Assembly (NCBI GenBank): GCA_963920575.1 | Contig: OY986974.1 | Span: 7,998,610 to 8,062,609 of the forward strand | DNA from: Narthecium ossifragum | Taxonomy: Eukaryota; Streptophyta; Magnoliopsida; Dioscoreales; Nartheciaceae | Length of the DNA stretch: 64,000 nucleotides | Reading direction: 5' to 3' | Part shown: one piece after another, positions 44,842-55,941 of the stretch | Layout: each line of letters starts with the position of its first letter | Numbering within the stretch: position 1 is the stretch's first letter | Position numbers and translations under genes: made by a program | The notes under the pieces: generated by a model | Told to the model about the DNA's origin: nothing | Databases searched by the model: none | What the model saw: the letters and a program-made list of their open reading frames with translations, nothing else

Positions 44842-47103
44842 ATTCCAAATAAATTAAGAATTGAGATCAATTTTGATTGATCGTGGAGAAATCAGATGGT
44901 AACAACTGAAACCGTGCCGGGGCACGAGAATTCGTTAGTGTAATATATAAAAAAATCTCTTTCACCCAATTATTAACATAACACCGAAGTAGAAAAATCT
45001 GTTCACTCTAATGGATGATTTAATTGAAATATATCGACAAATGGTTGTTTTTATTTTTATTAATTCTTGTGAAGGTTTGAGTGATAATGTGTCATTTCTG
45101 TGCCCACTCTAATCCTAGTTTTGTTTCGGAACGCAACCACACCGGTGCAAGATGAAAATGCCCGAGTATAACAAGTCTAAACTAACCTTTGATATAGAAA
45201 TATTTTACATATATTCCTTGGAATTTAACCATACATATGATCAATTTTGAAGTCTAGGTAGATTTCATAAACTATTTTGATATCGTCACGATTCAAGATT
45301 CAAGAGACTAATATGTGATTAGCAAAGATTTAAGAGACTAGCTAATATGGCATTAATCCAAAACAAAATTGGTCTCAATTTTGTTATAAATGCACGGTGA
45401 TTGGCCAATACGTGAATTATTTAATAAAAAATAAAAAAATATTTAATTTAAAGAGCAATTTGGACATGATTCGACTACCAGTACATGAGTAGAGCTATCT
45501 GTAACATGCATATATCGTCCGTCAACAAGAATATATATGCGGGTCCGTTTTGTAAGATCATTTATGCTGACAGTGACAGAACTGGACAGGTGGAGCAATG
45601 CATCATGCAATTAGGTGAAGAACAGTAATTTGCGGACGTTGATGGAATGTGTCAAGTACGTTATGGCTTAAATGAAATCTGACTGGGAAACAGTGTTGGC
45701 TCTTATGATATATACCTAACTACCAATTGTGGTGCTGGGAGGGAAAGAAGTATCGGACACTAACTACTTTACGTAACAAACATTACTTGCTTTTGCTTTT
45801 GTTTCAGATGGATTTGGACCCCAGTATAGCAATATCAAATCAAGCTAACTCATGATCATCGAGTACATGCCGTGTAAACGTGGAAATAATGTTTTTGTGA
45901 GTCATGATGTGCATTTGACCAAAGGTTTCTCTCGTACCATCACATTGATCACTCAAAATCGTTTTGAATTTCATCCAAACACCCGGACTTTTTCAACATA
46001 TTAATGATTAATAAAAAGCTTTCGAACCTGTGGATGAGAATATTCCAAACGATCTAGGCCGTTGGTAATGAGACAACCGAACTCAAATCTAGGATACATG
46101 CCAAGTGTCCATAGCTCATGCGATTAATTATTACACAACCATTTGAGTGGCGGTACCCCCAAGAACTTATTTGATCATGTACTTATTCTCATATATTTTT
46201 TTCTATTATAATTAATTATTATATATTTATTTTCATTTCACATGTCACCGTCACTCTATTTTTTCTTATTTCAAATAATCATTATTATTTTATTCTCATT
46301 TTTTTTAACCTCAAAATTTCTTATTTTCATTTTTCCTATCCCCATATCAAACGGGGTCTAAAGCCATACTAATTTAATAGGAAAAAGATTACAAACTCCT
46401 GGTTAGTAGAAAATATGTTTCAATATATAGGACATTTTTGTTCGTCGTATAGCTTAATAAAAAAACTCAACTACTTTTACTTTGGTAGAGGAATCCAATC
46501 ATTATCCTGCGGGAAAGACACAAGCTCGAGATCTAAATGAAATCCACAATTAGTTGGAGCCCTTAAAGAATGAAAAGGATTTTCAATTTTGCTTGCATGT
46601 AAACAGCCTCGTTCTGGCCTAATCAATCAAAAAAGAAAAGAAAAAAGAACTATTGCACTATGAGAGACAACATCACTAAAGTTAACTTGTAATCACTAAA
46701 GTTAATTTGTAAGCAAATGGTCCACCGTTTTGGGAGCAAATGGTCCACCGTTGTGGGAGACATGGAAAACCATCCATAGACGGAATTGCACACTTTTGAC
46801 GTGTGATGGGCTCCATGGATGTTGATCTATTTTGGAAAGATTAGTAAGCAGCCACCAAGCTTATGATGGTTTGCTTAAGGATTACACACCGGATTATTCC
46901 CCACCATTCCATATTTTTACTACCTTTCTAGCTTTATGGGCTAGGTTATGGTGGAACTTAAGGAGGTGGGATACTTACGTTTTTGTCTAAATTGTTGATT
47001 GATTAGTTGTGCTAGCTTTCCTAATAGCGAAAGATTCGATTGGAAGGGGGTTTTTAAGAGAGAGAGAGAGAGATTGTTAGGTTCTTATGCCCATTTAACA
47101 AAA
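44842..47103. other. AT-rich intergenic DNA, no gene seen
   Basis: No conserved coding signal on either strand. A GC-rich hairpin CCGTGCCGGGGCACG at about 44923-44937 followed by GTTAGT may be a decayed Helitron end. Short direct duplications occur near 46670-46755 (CACTAAAGTTAA; AGCAAATGGTCCACCGTT). A long low-complexity AT/T-rich segment is at 46190-46340. Confidence 0.4.
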
Positions 47104-47481
47104 TCAATTTGCAGGGTTAATTGCCTAAAAGGCCCCCAGTCATCCATTTTAGTAGACCGAGACCTCATTCTCTAATATTTTGCAGATTCGGACCCCAAAT
47201 CACCAAAATCCCAAATTTACCCTATGATTTCCCTTAGCATTAATGGCCATAAATGGTCATGGATGGGACATGGTAGACAAAAAGTTTTGCTGGGGGAAGG
47301 CATTTGAGAGCAAATGGTAATGGCCACGTGGTGTGTTTTCATTCGTCCATGTAGGATTTAAAAAAAAAAAACGTCCCGTCGACGTGAGAGGAGAGGCTGT
47401 CACTTACTCATGCCTCCTCCTCCTTCCTGCCGGTAGAAGCTTCTCCCCGCCAAAATTCTCATAGTCATCTCCTTCCCATGG

Positions 47482-48738
47482 TCATTTCATTCTCCCCTTC
47501 ACCTGCTTCACCTGCATCCTTGCATGACATTCTTCTCCCTTGGAGATAGCAGTGTTCTTCCTTGGAGGAAGACATGGATGTGGAGATGAGAAGCATTGAG
47601 CTGCATCCACTACAATGGGCAGGTCGACGCCGTTCATCCTTCCTTCGGCATGTCGACCATAGTAGGGGATGCCCATCAAAGTTTTGTGCACCTTCTTCGG
47701 TCGCGAGATGACCCCCCTGTTATCTTTGTCCCTTGACAGACCGTGGATAACTGCAATGTCTATATGCCTAAGCTCTGCTATGTTTCCCCCAAGGGAAAAT
47801 CGCAGCCCCCCCTTGTGATTGCACATCATGTAGTCTAATAACACATTGTCCTGCTTGATGTTCGGCAGGTCAAGAAAGTAGCCGAATGGTGTCTGGCGGA
47901 TGATTTTAAGGTGCACATCCGCCGCATACTTTCGTGCGGCCTCCTTGATCTTCGTCGTAAAATAGTTGGCCACAAACGGGGTTCTTCCCGGCTCACTGCT
48001 CGATTCATCTGTAGGATTGTATACTCGCGTTAAATAAAATAATACATGTACATAAGGACACATATTAACGGGTATAAACAATGACACGATGTTAACAACG
48101 AGTATAAAAGGTGTGCAACACAGCAGGTAAAACAATATATGAAACAAAATAACATGACTGAATATCATCGGGTATAAACATATACCCGATGTTAACAATG
48201 AGCATAAAAAAGTATGCAGTAGGGCATGTAGAAAAATAACGAGAATAAAATACCAGCATATATCATCGGGTATGTAAAATATACCCGATGATAACAACGA
48301 GTATAACAAATACTCCATATAGCATGGAGAAAATTAGCGAGCATAAAATACGAGTTAATATCATCGGGTATAAAAAGATACCCGATGTTAACACGGAGCA
48401 TAAAAGGTCCACAAAACAGCAAGTAGAAAAATGACGATCACAAAATACCATGAGTAATATCATCGGGTATAAAAATATGCGTGATCCATAGAAGGAAATA
48501 AATTTAGATTTCTCGTTGCAATAAATGTTTATAGGTGTTCTTCTACACACTAAAGTAGAGTAAAGATACCTTTGGGTTTGGATTGAAGACTTTGGATTTT
48601 CTTAGCCGCTATTACAATAGTTGTTTTCATGGCTTTGGCAAACGCATTCGAAGTACTCCTTCCATTTCTTGGTCGATTGCGTGGACTCCAACTTTGGGCC
48701 GTAGGGTATGGCAACCGCCAGAGAAGACTCGTAAACAC
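47482..48738 (-). CDS. DUF1985-like protein, two exons, carried by the MULE
   Basis: Exon 2 (48008-47482) encodes ...TPFGYFLDLPNIKQDN, LLDYMMCNHKGG, RFSLGGNIAELRHIDIAV and IHGLSRD, a pattern like the DUF1985 domain found beside Ulp1-type proteases in plant MULEs. A 561-bp intron (48569-48009) has a good donor (AAAG|GTATCT) and acceptor (CCTACAG|ATG). Joining them keeps the frame (SKPK then DESSSEPG). The upstream exon is open to at least 48738, but its ATG is uncertain. The protein stops at 47482 without a protease domain, so it is short. Function unknown; it may be a relic gene. Confidence 0.5.
48045..48490. repeat. ~98-bp intronic minisatellite with hairpins
   Basis: Five units starting near 48069, 48167, 48265, 48360 and 48461. 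Most contain the inverted repeat ATCGGGTAT...ATACCCGAT followed by GTTAACAACGAGTATAAAA-like sequence. The array fills nearly all of the predicted intron. Confidence 0.8.
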
Positions 48739-48799
48739 CGTCGGAGAAACGTAGGGGGGGTTTGAAGGATCGGGAGAAGAAACGCCGGGTTAGAAACAT

Positions 48800-48960
48800 G
48801 AGGCTTGTTTTTAAGGGTAGGATTTAATACCCGTGATTGAAGTCTGGTTTTGGCGCATTTTTACGGGTAGGATGTAATACCCATGGTTGAAGTCTGGTTT
48901 TGGCGCGAGGGGCAGCCACTTCACATCGTCACTTCATATCGTCACTTCATATCGTCACAT
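48800..48960. repeat. Short duplications upstream of the MULE gene
   Basis: A ~47-bp unit (GGGTAGGAT(T/G)TAATACCC plus TTGAAGTCTGG) occurs twice (48817-48905). A 14-bp CTTCATATCGTCA unit occurs about three times (48918-48958). Confidence 0.7.
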
Positions 48961-49186
48961 CGCGTCTTCGCTGACGCGCCGTACAGCTAGCGAATGCAAG
49001 CACGCCATGTGGCCACTAACATACACTCTCGAGTGCGTCTCGAGTCTCGTGCCAGTTCAAATGGCTAGGACGGCTATTGAACCGGATGACCATTTATGAC
49101 CATTAATGATGGGGGAATCTAAGGGTAGTTTTGGGATTTATACAATTTGGGGTCCGAATCTGCAAAATTTTAGGGGTTGTGGTCTC

Positions 49187-51477
49187 TGTTGCGCCCCGAC
49201 CCGCGTAGGCCCAACCGGGCCGGGCGACACGAACCGGAACCTAACCTACTCCAGAAATTTTGGGGAGGTTTCCCTCTAATCGTAGTAGTCTCCTTAGCAA
49301 TTCATAATCATCCTGTATTATACAAACAATCACAAACCTCAAAACATTGAATTGGATATAATACAAATCCTCAAAACAGAGAAATTATACATTTAACACT
49401 CCCGTAGAAAACTATCTATAACAAAAGGGTAAAACTGAGATCGCCGCTCCTCAAGCACCGCCAGACGCCGCCACGTCACCAAACACCGGCCTGGTAGGAG
49501 CGACCGAAGAAGAGCTAGCTCCAGCACCTGCAAAACGCAGTCCGGGTAGGAGTGAACACTAAGCTCAGCAGGGACACTACACTGCGACACTCACAAGGGA
49601 GGGAACACAACAGTGCCGGCCTTAAGTCTATCATAGATATATACAAAGGTCCCATAACCCTACCGGAAGTCCGTGAACACAGGCCTAAAACACTGCAGAC
49701 TCACAACAGGACACTGAACACTGTTTGGCGGGCCAGGACACCGCTGGGTAGACACTCCTCGACCCAAGAGTCAAGAACACCGAACTCCGGCTACACTTCA
49801 GATACAACTTGGAGTCAACACGACCTCCAAACATCAAACCACATGTATTCAGGTCATCTATCCCTATCATCAAAATCGACTGAATACTACAAATCGAGTC
49901 CTGGACCAAGCTACCCGCAACGGTCCTAGAGCTAGATTCGGACTACCCGAAAGCCCCGGATCGGCGATCAAGCCATCGCCAGCGCCCTATACAGATGCAA
50001 CTAATGCACAAAGCAATGCATGATTATGAGCACACGCAAGAATATACAAATAAGTATGCAACAATATAAGATCTATATCAGACAAGGTCTGGGCACGGCA
50101 CCCTGCCGGCTTGGGGTGGTGAACATGTAAGTAAGGTCTAGGTGCTGCTACAGTGGTACCACCACCAACTGTCTGCAGTCCACCACAACACCTGCACCGG
50201 GAAGTAGCCCCGCAAACAACAGCTCACAGATATCACAGATAAAGCCCTCGGCGCACGCCGACATGCAAGGCTAGGGAAAACTGTAGGGTTACTCGCCCGT
50301 TTATTCTAAACATTCCGGGAGTCATCACTCCTCCGGTTCACCACTGCCCCTAATATGGGACTAGCATGCTTAAATATATGTACAAGATATAAGACAGTAA
50401 AGAAAACGATACATGCAAAGCCCCGCGAGCAAAACAAGATGAGTTTCTCTCTCTGTCGTAGACGGATCGATCCTTCTCCCCAAGGGCCGATCGATCCTAC
50501 TAAGGCAGAGAACAATCTCTCCATATCGTGCCGAGTAAGATCGATCCGTCCCCTCAAGGGACGATCGATCCTACTCGCGATAGGGAACATCCTCACTGCC
50601 GTGCCTAGGAGGATCGATCCCTCCCCCAAAGGGACGATCGATCCTACTCACGACGAGGGAGGCCCCATGCTACCCAAGGCACAAGGATCGATCGTTCTCA
50701 CCCGAGAATGATCGATCCTACTCGGGTTCAGCATGACCAACAAAGAAGGATCGATCCCTCTCACAGAAGGATCGATCACGATGGGTTCTCCGGCAACCAT
50801 CCGGCGAGAAATACCGTCGAAAAACTCCACCAAATCCTACCAAAACCTGGGATCTAGTGGTACGAAGGACCACGAGTCCAAAACCGGCGGAAATACTACA
50901 ATCTAACAAGTGTATAACAAGATCTAAGCAAAAGATCACAGACAACCGGAAAAACTTCCAAAAACCCAGAAGAAATGTAGGTAGGATCCCTACCTATGCA
51001 ATAGCAGCTTCAATCCCAGCTGCTAGGCCTTGGATCGTCCACAACCTCTTCGAAATCCAGAAAATCTCAGCTCAAGAACTCAGATTTCAAAAGAGATTCA
51101 AGGAAGAAGGTTACGTCCGTTTTATAGACAAAATAAGCGACTTAAGCAGGATCGATCCGTCCCAAGAGAGCGATCGATCCGTCCCAAGAGGAACGATCGA
51201 TCCTTCTCAACGATCCGACTTCCTGGTATTGACCGATCGATCCTTCTCGCAAGGAAGGATCGATCCGTCTTTCGCAGGAAGCTGGACTTGGGCTAAAACT
51301 TAAGCCCAAGCCCGGATCTTTCGATCTCGGGTCCCACTAACCATTCTAGCCAAACATTACCATAAACATGGTCAATGTGTGCCCACGCGGGTGTGAAACT
51401 AGCCAACAATGCGTTATTTATCAAATTACCCTTGCGGTCCACAACGAGCCACAGGAGTAGAGGGACGGGTCCTCACA
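49187..51477 (-). mobile_element. Solo LTR B in the MULE right terminal repeat
   Basis: Starts TGTTGCGCCCCGACC and ends GGGTCCTCACA (2291 bp), flanked by GTCTC (49182-49186, 51478-51482). It is the inverted-orientation relative of L1 and C. A minus-strand TATA (CTATAAAAC) is near 51118-51127. Unlike its relative L1 it has a normal 5-bp duplication. Confidence 0.9.
50459..51272 (-). repeat. GATCGATCC palindrome clusters in solo LTR B
   Basis: One cluster at 50459-50780 (leader side) and one at 51148-51272 (immediately upstream of the TATA box on the minus strand), the same two-site arrangement as in L1. Cores are ACGATCGATCC and GGATCGATCC. Confidence 0.85.
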
Positions 51478-51538
51478 GTCTCGGTCTGCTAATAGTGATG
51501 ATTGGGGGGCCTTTTAGGCAAAAAATCCTCAATTTGCA

Positions 51539-51840
51539 CCCTCTTATTGTTCTTGTTGTTGTTCTTGCGGTATAGAAATTGGATTAGAAGTTAATCTCCT
51601 AGCAAAATTAGTATGGCACGGTGAAAGTGAGTTTATGAAAAGTCACTTTAGATGAGATGTCTCATCTTTTTTTTCTTGTTTCTTTTTTATTATATATTCT
51701 ATTGTGGTCTTCGGAGATAAAAATTAGAACAAAAATGTGATTTTCTGCCTCAATTAGAAATAGAAAGTCATCAGAGATATAATGGGTTAGAAGACCTGCT
51801 AACATTGCTATGGAGTTCATCTACTAATAGATAGGTCAGG
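51539..51840. other. Short region without recognised gene
   Basis: T-rich DNA between the MULE and the LINE remnant. It may be further decayed LINE sequence, but I see no motif. Confidence 0.3.
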
Positions 51841-52496
51841 TGGAAGAAGACAGTTGTTGCTTACTATCTTTGGCACTTGTGGAAGGATAGAAACACAGTT
51901 ATTTTGACGGGCAATAGAGTCCTCGCTACTTTTGCAATCCGTGTTAACAAACATGCAACGAAGTTTTGGAGAGTTAAGAGATGGAATGAAGAAGGAACTA
52001 TTAATTATCCTAGGAGGTCAAATGATGAGCATGGGTGCATCGTATAGGTTGATGCGGCATGGAAGGAAATAAATGGGGAAGCAGGTATTGGAATTCATTG
52101 CTTATCTTATACTGAGGAAGATAGATGGGTAATTAAAGCAAAATTTTGGGTGCAGTCTGTTGAAGATGCAGAACTAATGGTTGTAGAAAAAGTTCTTCGT
52201 GTAGCTTGGTGCTGGGGAATGAAGAATATCTCTGTGGAATCAGATTCAAAAGCTATAGTTAACTACCTAGCTAGGAATCAAATTCCCAAGACTGCATAAC
52301 ATATGGGCTATGTCATGTCAATTTGGGGAGTGTTCTGTTTAATTTTATTCCTAGAAATTGTAATAGTATAGCTGATAGTCTAAGGAGGCCCTTGCTATTC
52401 CGGTGGGTGATGTTTTGGTTGACAGAGGCAGAGTGACGCCACCCACGACCCACGGATAGAGATGTTTTGTTTGTAACTCAGCCTTTGGCCCAATTA
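51841..52496 (+). pseudogene. LINE (L1-type) 3' end: RNase H-like domain remnant
   Basis: One frame reads YYLWHLWKDRNTVI (end of the zinc-binding RT-associated domain), then the RNase H-like motifs VDAAWKEI, EKVLRVAWCWG and VESDSKAIVNYLA. A frame change is followed by FIPRNCNSIADSL. One TAG stop precedes VDAAW. This is the C-terminal RNase H found in many plant LINEs. The A-rich tail is the target of the Pack-MULE at 52506. Confidence 0.78.
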
Positions 52497-52732
52497 ATTA
52501 AAAAAGGCCAAAAAGCAGTTCGATACCCTATAGTTTCTGAGTTTTACAGTTTAGTACCACGCAGTTTCAAAATTATTAAAAAAATACTTCAAGTTACATA
52601 GTAGTGCAGTATAAACCAATCATTCGATGTCGTTATTACATTTTAACGGTAAACCAGTCACTGTGCTCAATTTTGACCGGTTTTCATTAATTTTGACTGA
52701 TTTTCACTGACGTGGGAAGTGAGAGAGAGAGA

Positions 52733-52745
52733 GAGATACGGGAGG

Positions 52746-52806
<61 letters not shown>
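52733..52806. repeat. (GA)n microsatellite
   Basis: A nearly pure GA run of about 70 bp inside Pack-MULE 1, between the left inverted repeat and the captured gene. Confidence 0.95.
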
Positions 52807-52807
<1 letters not shown>

Positions 52808-52809
52808 TC

Positions 52810-53640
52810 CTACCAAGAGGACGAGGACCACGCCGGCGAGGGAGAGGATGGAGTAGACGCCATTGAGGGCGAGCTCGGCGACCATTGAGCCGGCGACGAT
52901 GATCCACTCGGTGGCGGGGCAGAAGATGAGGACGAGGACCACGCCGGCGAGGGAGAGGATGGAGTAGACGCCGTTGAGGGTGGGGCCCTGGAACTGTATA
53001 TGGGCGGAGAAGCCGGCCATTAAGAACCACACGAGCATGCCGTTGAGCAAGCAGACGGCCATGGCGAGGCGGCCAAGCTCGGTGTTGAGGAGACCAAGCT
53101 CGGTGAGGATGTCGGTGACGATGGGGAAGGCAGTGACGGAGAGGGAGGCGGGGAGGAAGAAGTAGAAGTGGCCCTTTGTAATGCTGAACTTGACATAGGA
53201 GCAGAGGAGGTTGGCTGCAAGGCCACCGAGGGCGAGCGGGGCGACCATTGAGCCGGCAGAGATGATCCACTCGGTGGTGAGGCGGAAGATGAGGACGAGG
53301 ACGAGGACCACGCCGGCGAGGGAGAGCATGGAGTAGACGTCGTTGAGGGTGGCGCCCTGGGACTGTATCTGGGTAGAGAAGCCGACCATTAAGAACCACA
53401 CGAGCATGCCGTTGAGCAAGGAGGCGGCCGTGGCGAGGCGGCCGAGCTCGGAGTTGAGGAGGCCGAGCTCAGTGAGGATGTCGGCGACGATGGGGAAAGC
53501 GGTGACGGAGAGGGAGGCGGGGAGGAAGAAGTAGAAGTGGCCCTTTGTAATGCTGACCTTGACATAGGAGCGGAGGAGGTTGGCTGCAAGGCCACCGAGG
53601 GCGAGCAGGCGACCATTGAGCCGGCGATGATGATCCAGGC
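52810..53640 (-). pseudogene. Cation/H+ exchanger (CHX) fragment, repeated inside the Pack-MULE
   Basis: The minus frame shows FFLPASLSVTAFPIV, DILTELGLLNSELGRLA and LLNGMLVWFLM twice, about 370 bp apart, plus a third partial copy of ...NGVYSILSLAGVVLVL. This matches the SFPVLARILTELKLLNSELGRLA region of plant CHX antiporters, membrane proteins that exchange K+ or Na+ for H+. Only one short membrane region is present, so it is not a functional antiporter. The long open frame persists because all units are multiples of three or nearly so. Confidence 0.8.
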
Positions 53641-53829
53641 TTGTTGAGCAAGTCACGTGAAGGTTAGTGACTTGTTGACCGTCACCCATGTCACACCGTC
53701 AGCCTATTGGATCCAAAATGACCGGTATAATAACTTGGAGCATTTTTTGATAATTTTGAAACTACGTGGTACTAAATTGCAAAACTCAGAAACTACAGGG
53801 TATCGAACTGCTTTTTGGCCATTAAAAAA

Positions 53830-54240
53830 AATAGAAAGTCAGAGTACAAAATAAAATAAAAAAATATGGTACAATGGACATTTCACATGTGACATTTTAC
53901 ATCATTAAAAAATTGACTGTATATCGAAGTAGTTCATAACATATTAATATGTTTTTTTAAAATAATTTTCTTTGAAAAGACCGAACTTCAATTGCAATCC
54001 AAGCCTAGCTTTCATACTTTCCGCTTCGCTTCCTCCACTTTCTCTCTATTCTTGATGTTTCCTCTATCAAATTGAAACCTTTTAAAATTGTCCGATGTGT
54101 TTGCTTTGTTGAATCATCCATCACCATACCATTATTAGACATTTTTTATCAGTCAAATTGTCCATCTCAAACTCATTACTTAGAAATTTTCCGTCCACTG
54201 ATTCAATCATCTCAAGCCTATCACTTAGAATTTTTCTCCC
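53830..54240. other. AT-rich DNA without recognised gene
   Basis: No coding or repeat signal beyond simple AT richness. Confidence 0.3.
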
Positions 54241-54620
54241 ATTAAATCCTCTATCTTGGCTTGATTGTTGGATGTTTTTGGCTTATTGAATCATCCAAAA
54301 CCATTGAATGATTTTGTTGGCCAATTGTGTCATCCATGACCATTAAATGATTTTGTTAGCAGATTGAATCATCCATGTTGTTGATTGATTTTGTTGGCCG
54401 ATTGAATCATCTCTTTCCATTTTGTCTTTATCTGAACTTTTTGAAACGATTTGATCATTCATATCCAACCTGACCATACCCATCATCAAATCATCCATGG
54501 CCATTAAATTATTTTGCCGGCCAATTGCATCATCTTGGCCAATGGAATCATTCATGACGACTGAATGATTCTGTTGAAAGAGAAACTCTTGAATTTGTTG
54601 AATTGGTTGAAAGAGAAGAC
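54240..54620. repeat. Degenerate ~45-bp array, GAATCATCCATGACCATT unit
   Basis: Repeated phrases TTGAATCATCCATG, CCATTAAATGATTTTGTT and GGCCAATTG in changing order. The minus-strand frame across it gives a Q/N/D/S-rich peptide. Confidence 0.65.
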
Positions 54621-54758
54621 TCTGGCCATTGTTTTTAGACTCACTCATAGTGGAGTCTTGAGTTCCATGAAATCAGTTGGCCATAGTGATGTGTATAACA
54701 CATCTCATTGAGTATTTTCATCAAACACATTCGTTGAATCACTACTATAGCCATTTGA

Positions 54759-55197
54759 CTATGATGACGTATAAAATATGTGATCTGGGCCGTTCGTCCA
54801 ATATGCATTATGCTCAATTGGCCTTGGTGTGTTGTATACAAACTCATTCCTCCAACCATCAAAATATCCATTTACTGGCCATGATGATTGATAAGGCAAA
54901 AATTCTAGGTCATTGGTTACAAACCCATTCGTCCACATAGTTGGGTTTTCACCATCGTTCACAAAATCAGGATCCATAGCAACTCTAGAAGCGCAATATT
55001 TCATTTCTTCAAAATCGACTTGGCACAGCTTCAACACACTTGTGTCATTTGACGTGCCAAAAATGTTCGAATAGAAATCTGCCAATACTTTAATTGAACT
55101 GTCAAGGACTGTGACAGGCTCAACTCTTTCGAACTCAATTTGAACATAGGTATCAAAGCTGCGGAATGGCTGATAACTAAAGATTGAAGAGGGAAAT
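54759..55197 (-). CDS. Uncharacterised open frame, ~145 residues, start uncertain
   Basis: Open on the minus strand from about 55197 to 54759 with no ATG near its 5' edge, so it is probably an internal or last exon. It is rich in aromatic residues, Asn and Asp (DPDFVNDGENPTMW, NGYFDGWRNEFVYN). Codon use and mixed composition look protein-like rather than repeat-derived. I recognise no family. It could be the C-terminal part of a decayed gene or of the nearby CACTA element. Confidence 0.3.
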
Positions 55198-55941
55198 GGC
55201 TAATGAACTATGCTAAAACTACTCCTAAAAATGAAAGCTTCATTGCAGGAAAATAAAGGAAAGAAAATGCTTCATTATTGGAATTTAAAAGTACATGGAG
55301 GCTGAAACTAAAGGCAGTTACATAGAAATAAAGATATGAAAAAGATAAAAACTGGTCTTGCTTTTCCTTTGGGGAGACTTTCTTTCTTTGTTTTCATCTC
55401 TTTTATAATACTTCTGAAATAACCAATTGGGAATCACCATAACCGTGTTGGAACCACCAGAATTACCTTATAACTTCCAAAATTGAATTGTAACTTTCAC
55501 GAACTACGTCAGCCATTGCGCCTCTATCTTCTACTACAATTCGGTCTATAATAAAAAACAGAATCTGGAAAAGTTTCAAGCATAAAAGTTGTCGGTCTTC
55601 GAATTTGCTTTTTGACGGTCCAATAATCATTCGATTTGGATATTGTATGAAAAAGTTATGACAGATAATCATTATTTATCATTTTACCACGAGCGACCTT
55701 TAGGAACTGCCTGAAATCCGTTCATGAAGCGCTTTGTCACTTTCTATAACTGCAGCACGATCAATTTGGGTGACTCATCGGCCTTCACGTGTCATGTTAA
55801 CTTCCATGTTCTCCATTTCTTTGATGATGTCAACATGTACATGAGATGTGACATTATCCATTGGTTATTAACCTTGATCGATCAATCTCCTGATTGATCA
55901 TGTTACTTGATCAATCAATGCCATATATATGATCGTAAGCA

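Larger units (their letters stand above)
47114..51528 (-). mobile_element. Mutator-like element with DUF1985-like gene
   Basis: Terminal inverted repeats of about 145 bp (left 47114-47260; right 49086-49186 plus 51483-51528, split by solo LTR B) sharing GCCTAAAAGGCCCCC and GATTCGGACCCCAAAT. The flanking 10-bp direct repeat is TCAATTTGCA (47104-47113, 51529-51538). It carries one gene on the minus strand and no MULE transposase, so it is non-autonomous or a gene-carrying MULE. Confidence 0.82.
52506..53820 (-). mobile_element. Pack-MULE 1 with captured CHX fragments
   Basis: Inverted repeats begin GGCCAAAAAGCAGTTC at both ends and extend for well over 70 bp. The 9-bp TSD is ATTAAAAAA (52497-52505, 53821-53829). 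The interior is GC-rich host-gene DNA, with no transposase. Confidence 0.9.

Noticed and set aside
52667..53689. A functional CHX antiporter gene
   Set aside because: Only one short family segment repeated, inside Pack-MULE ends, with the C-terminal part coming from GA repeats.
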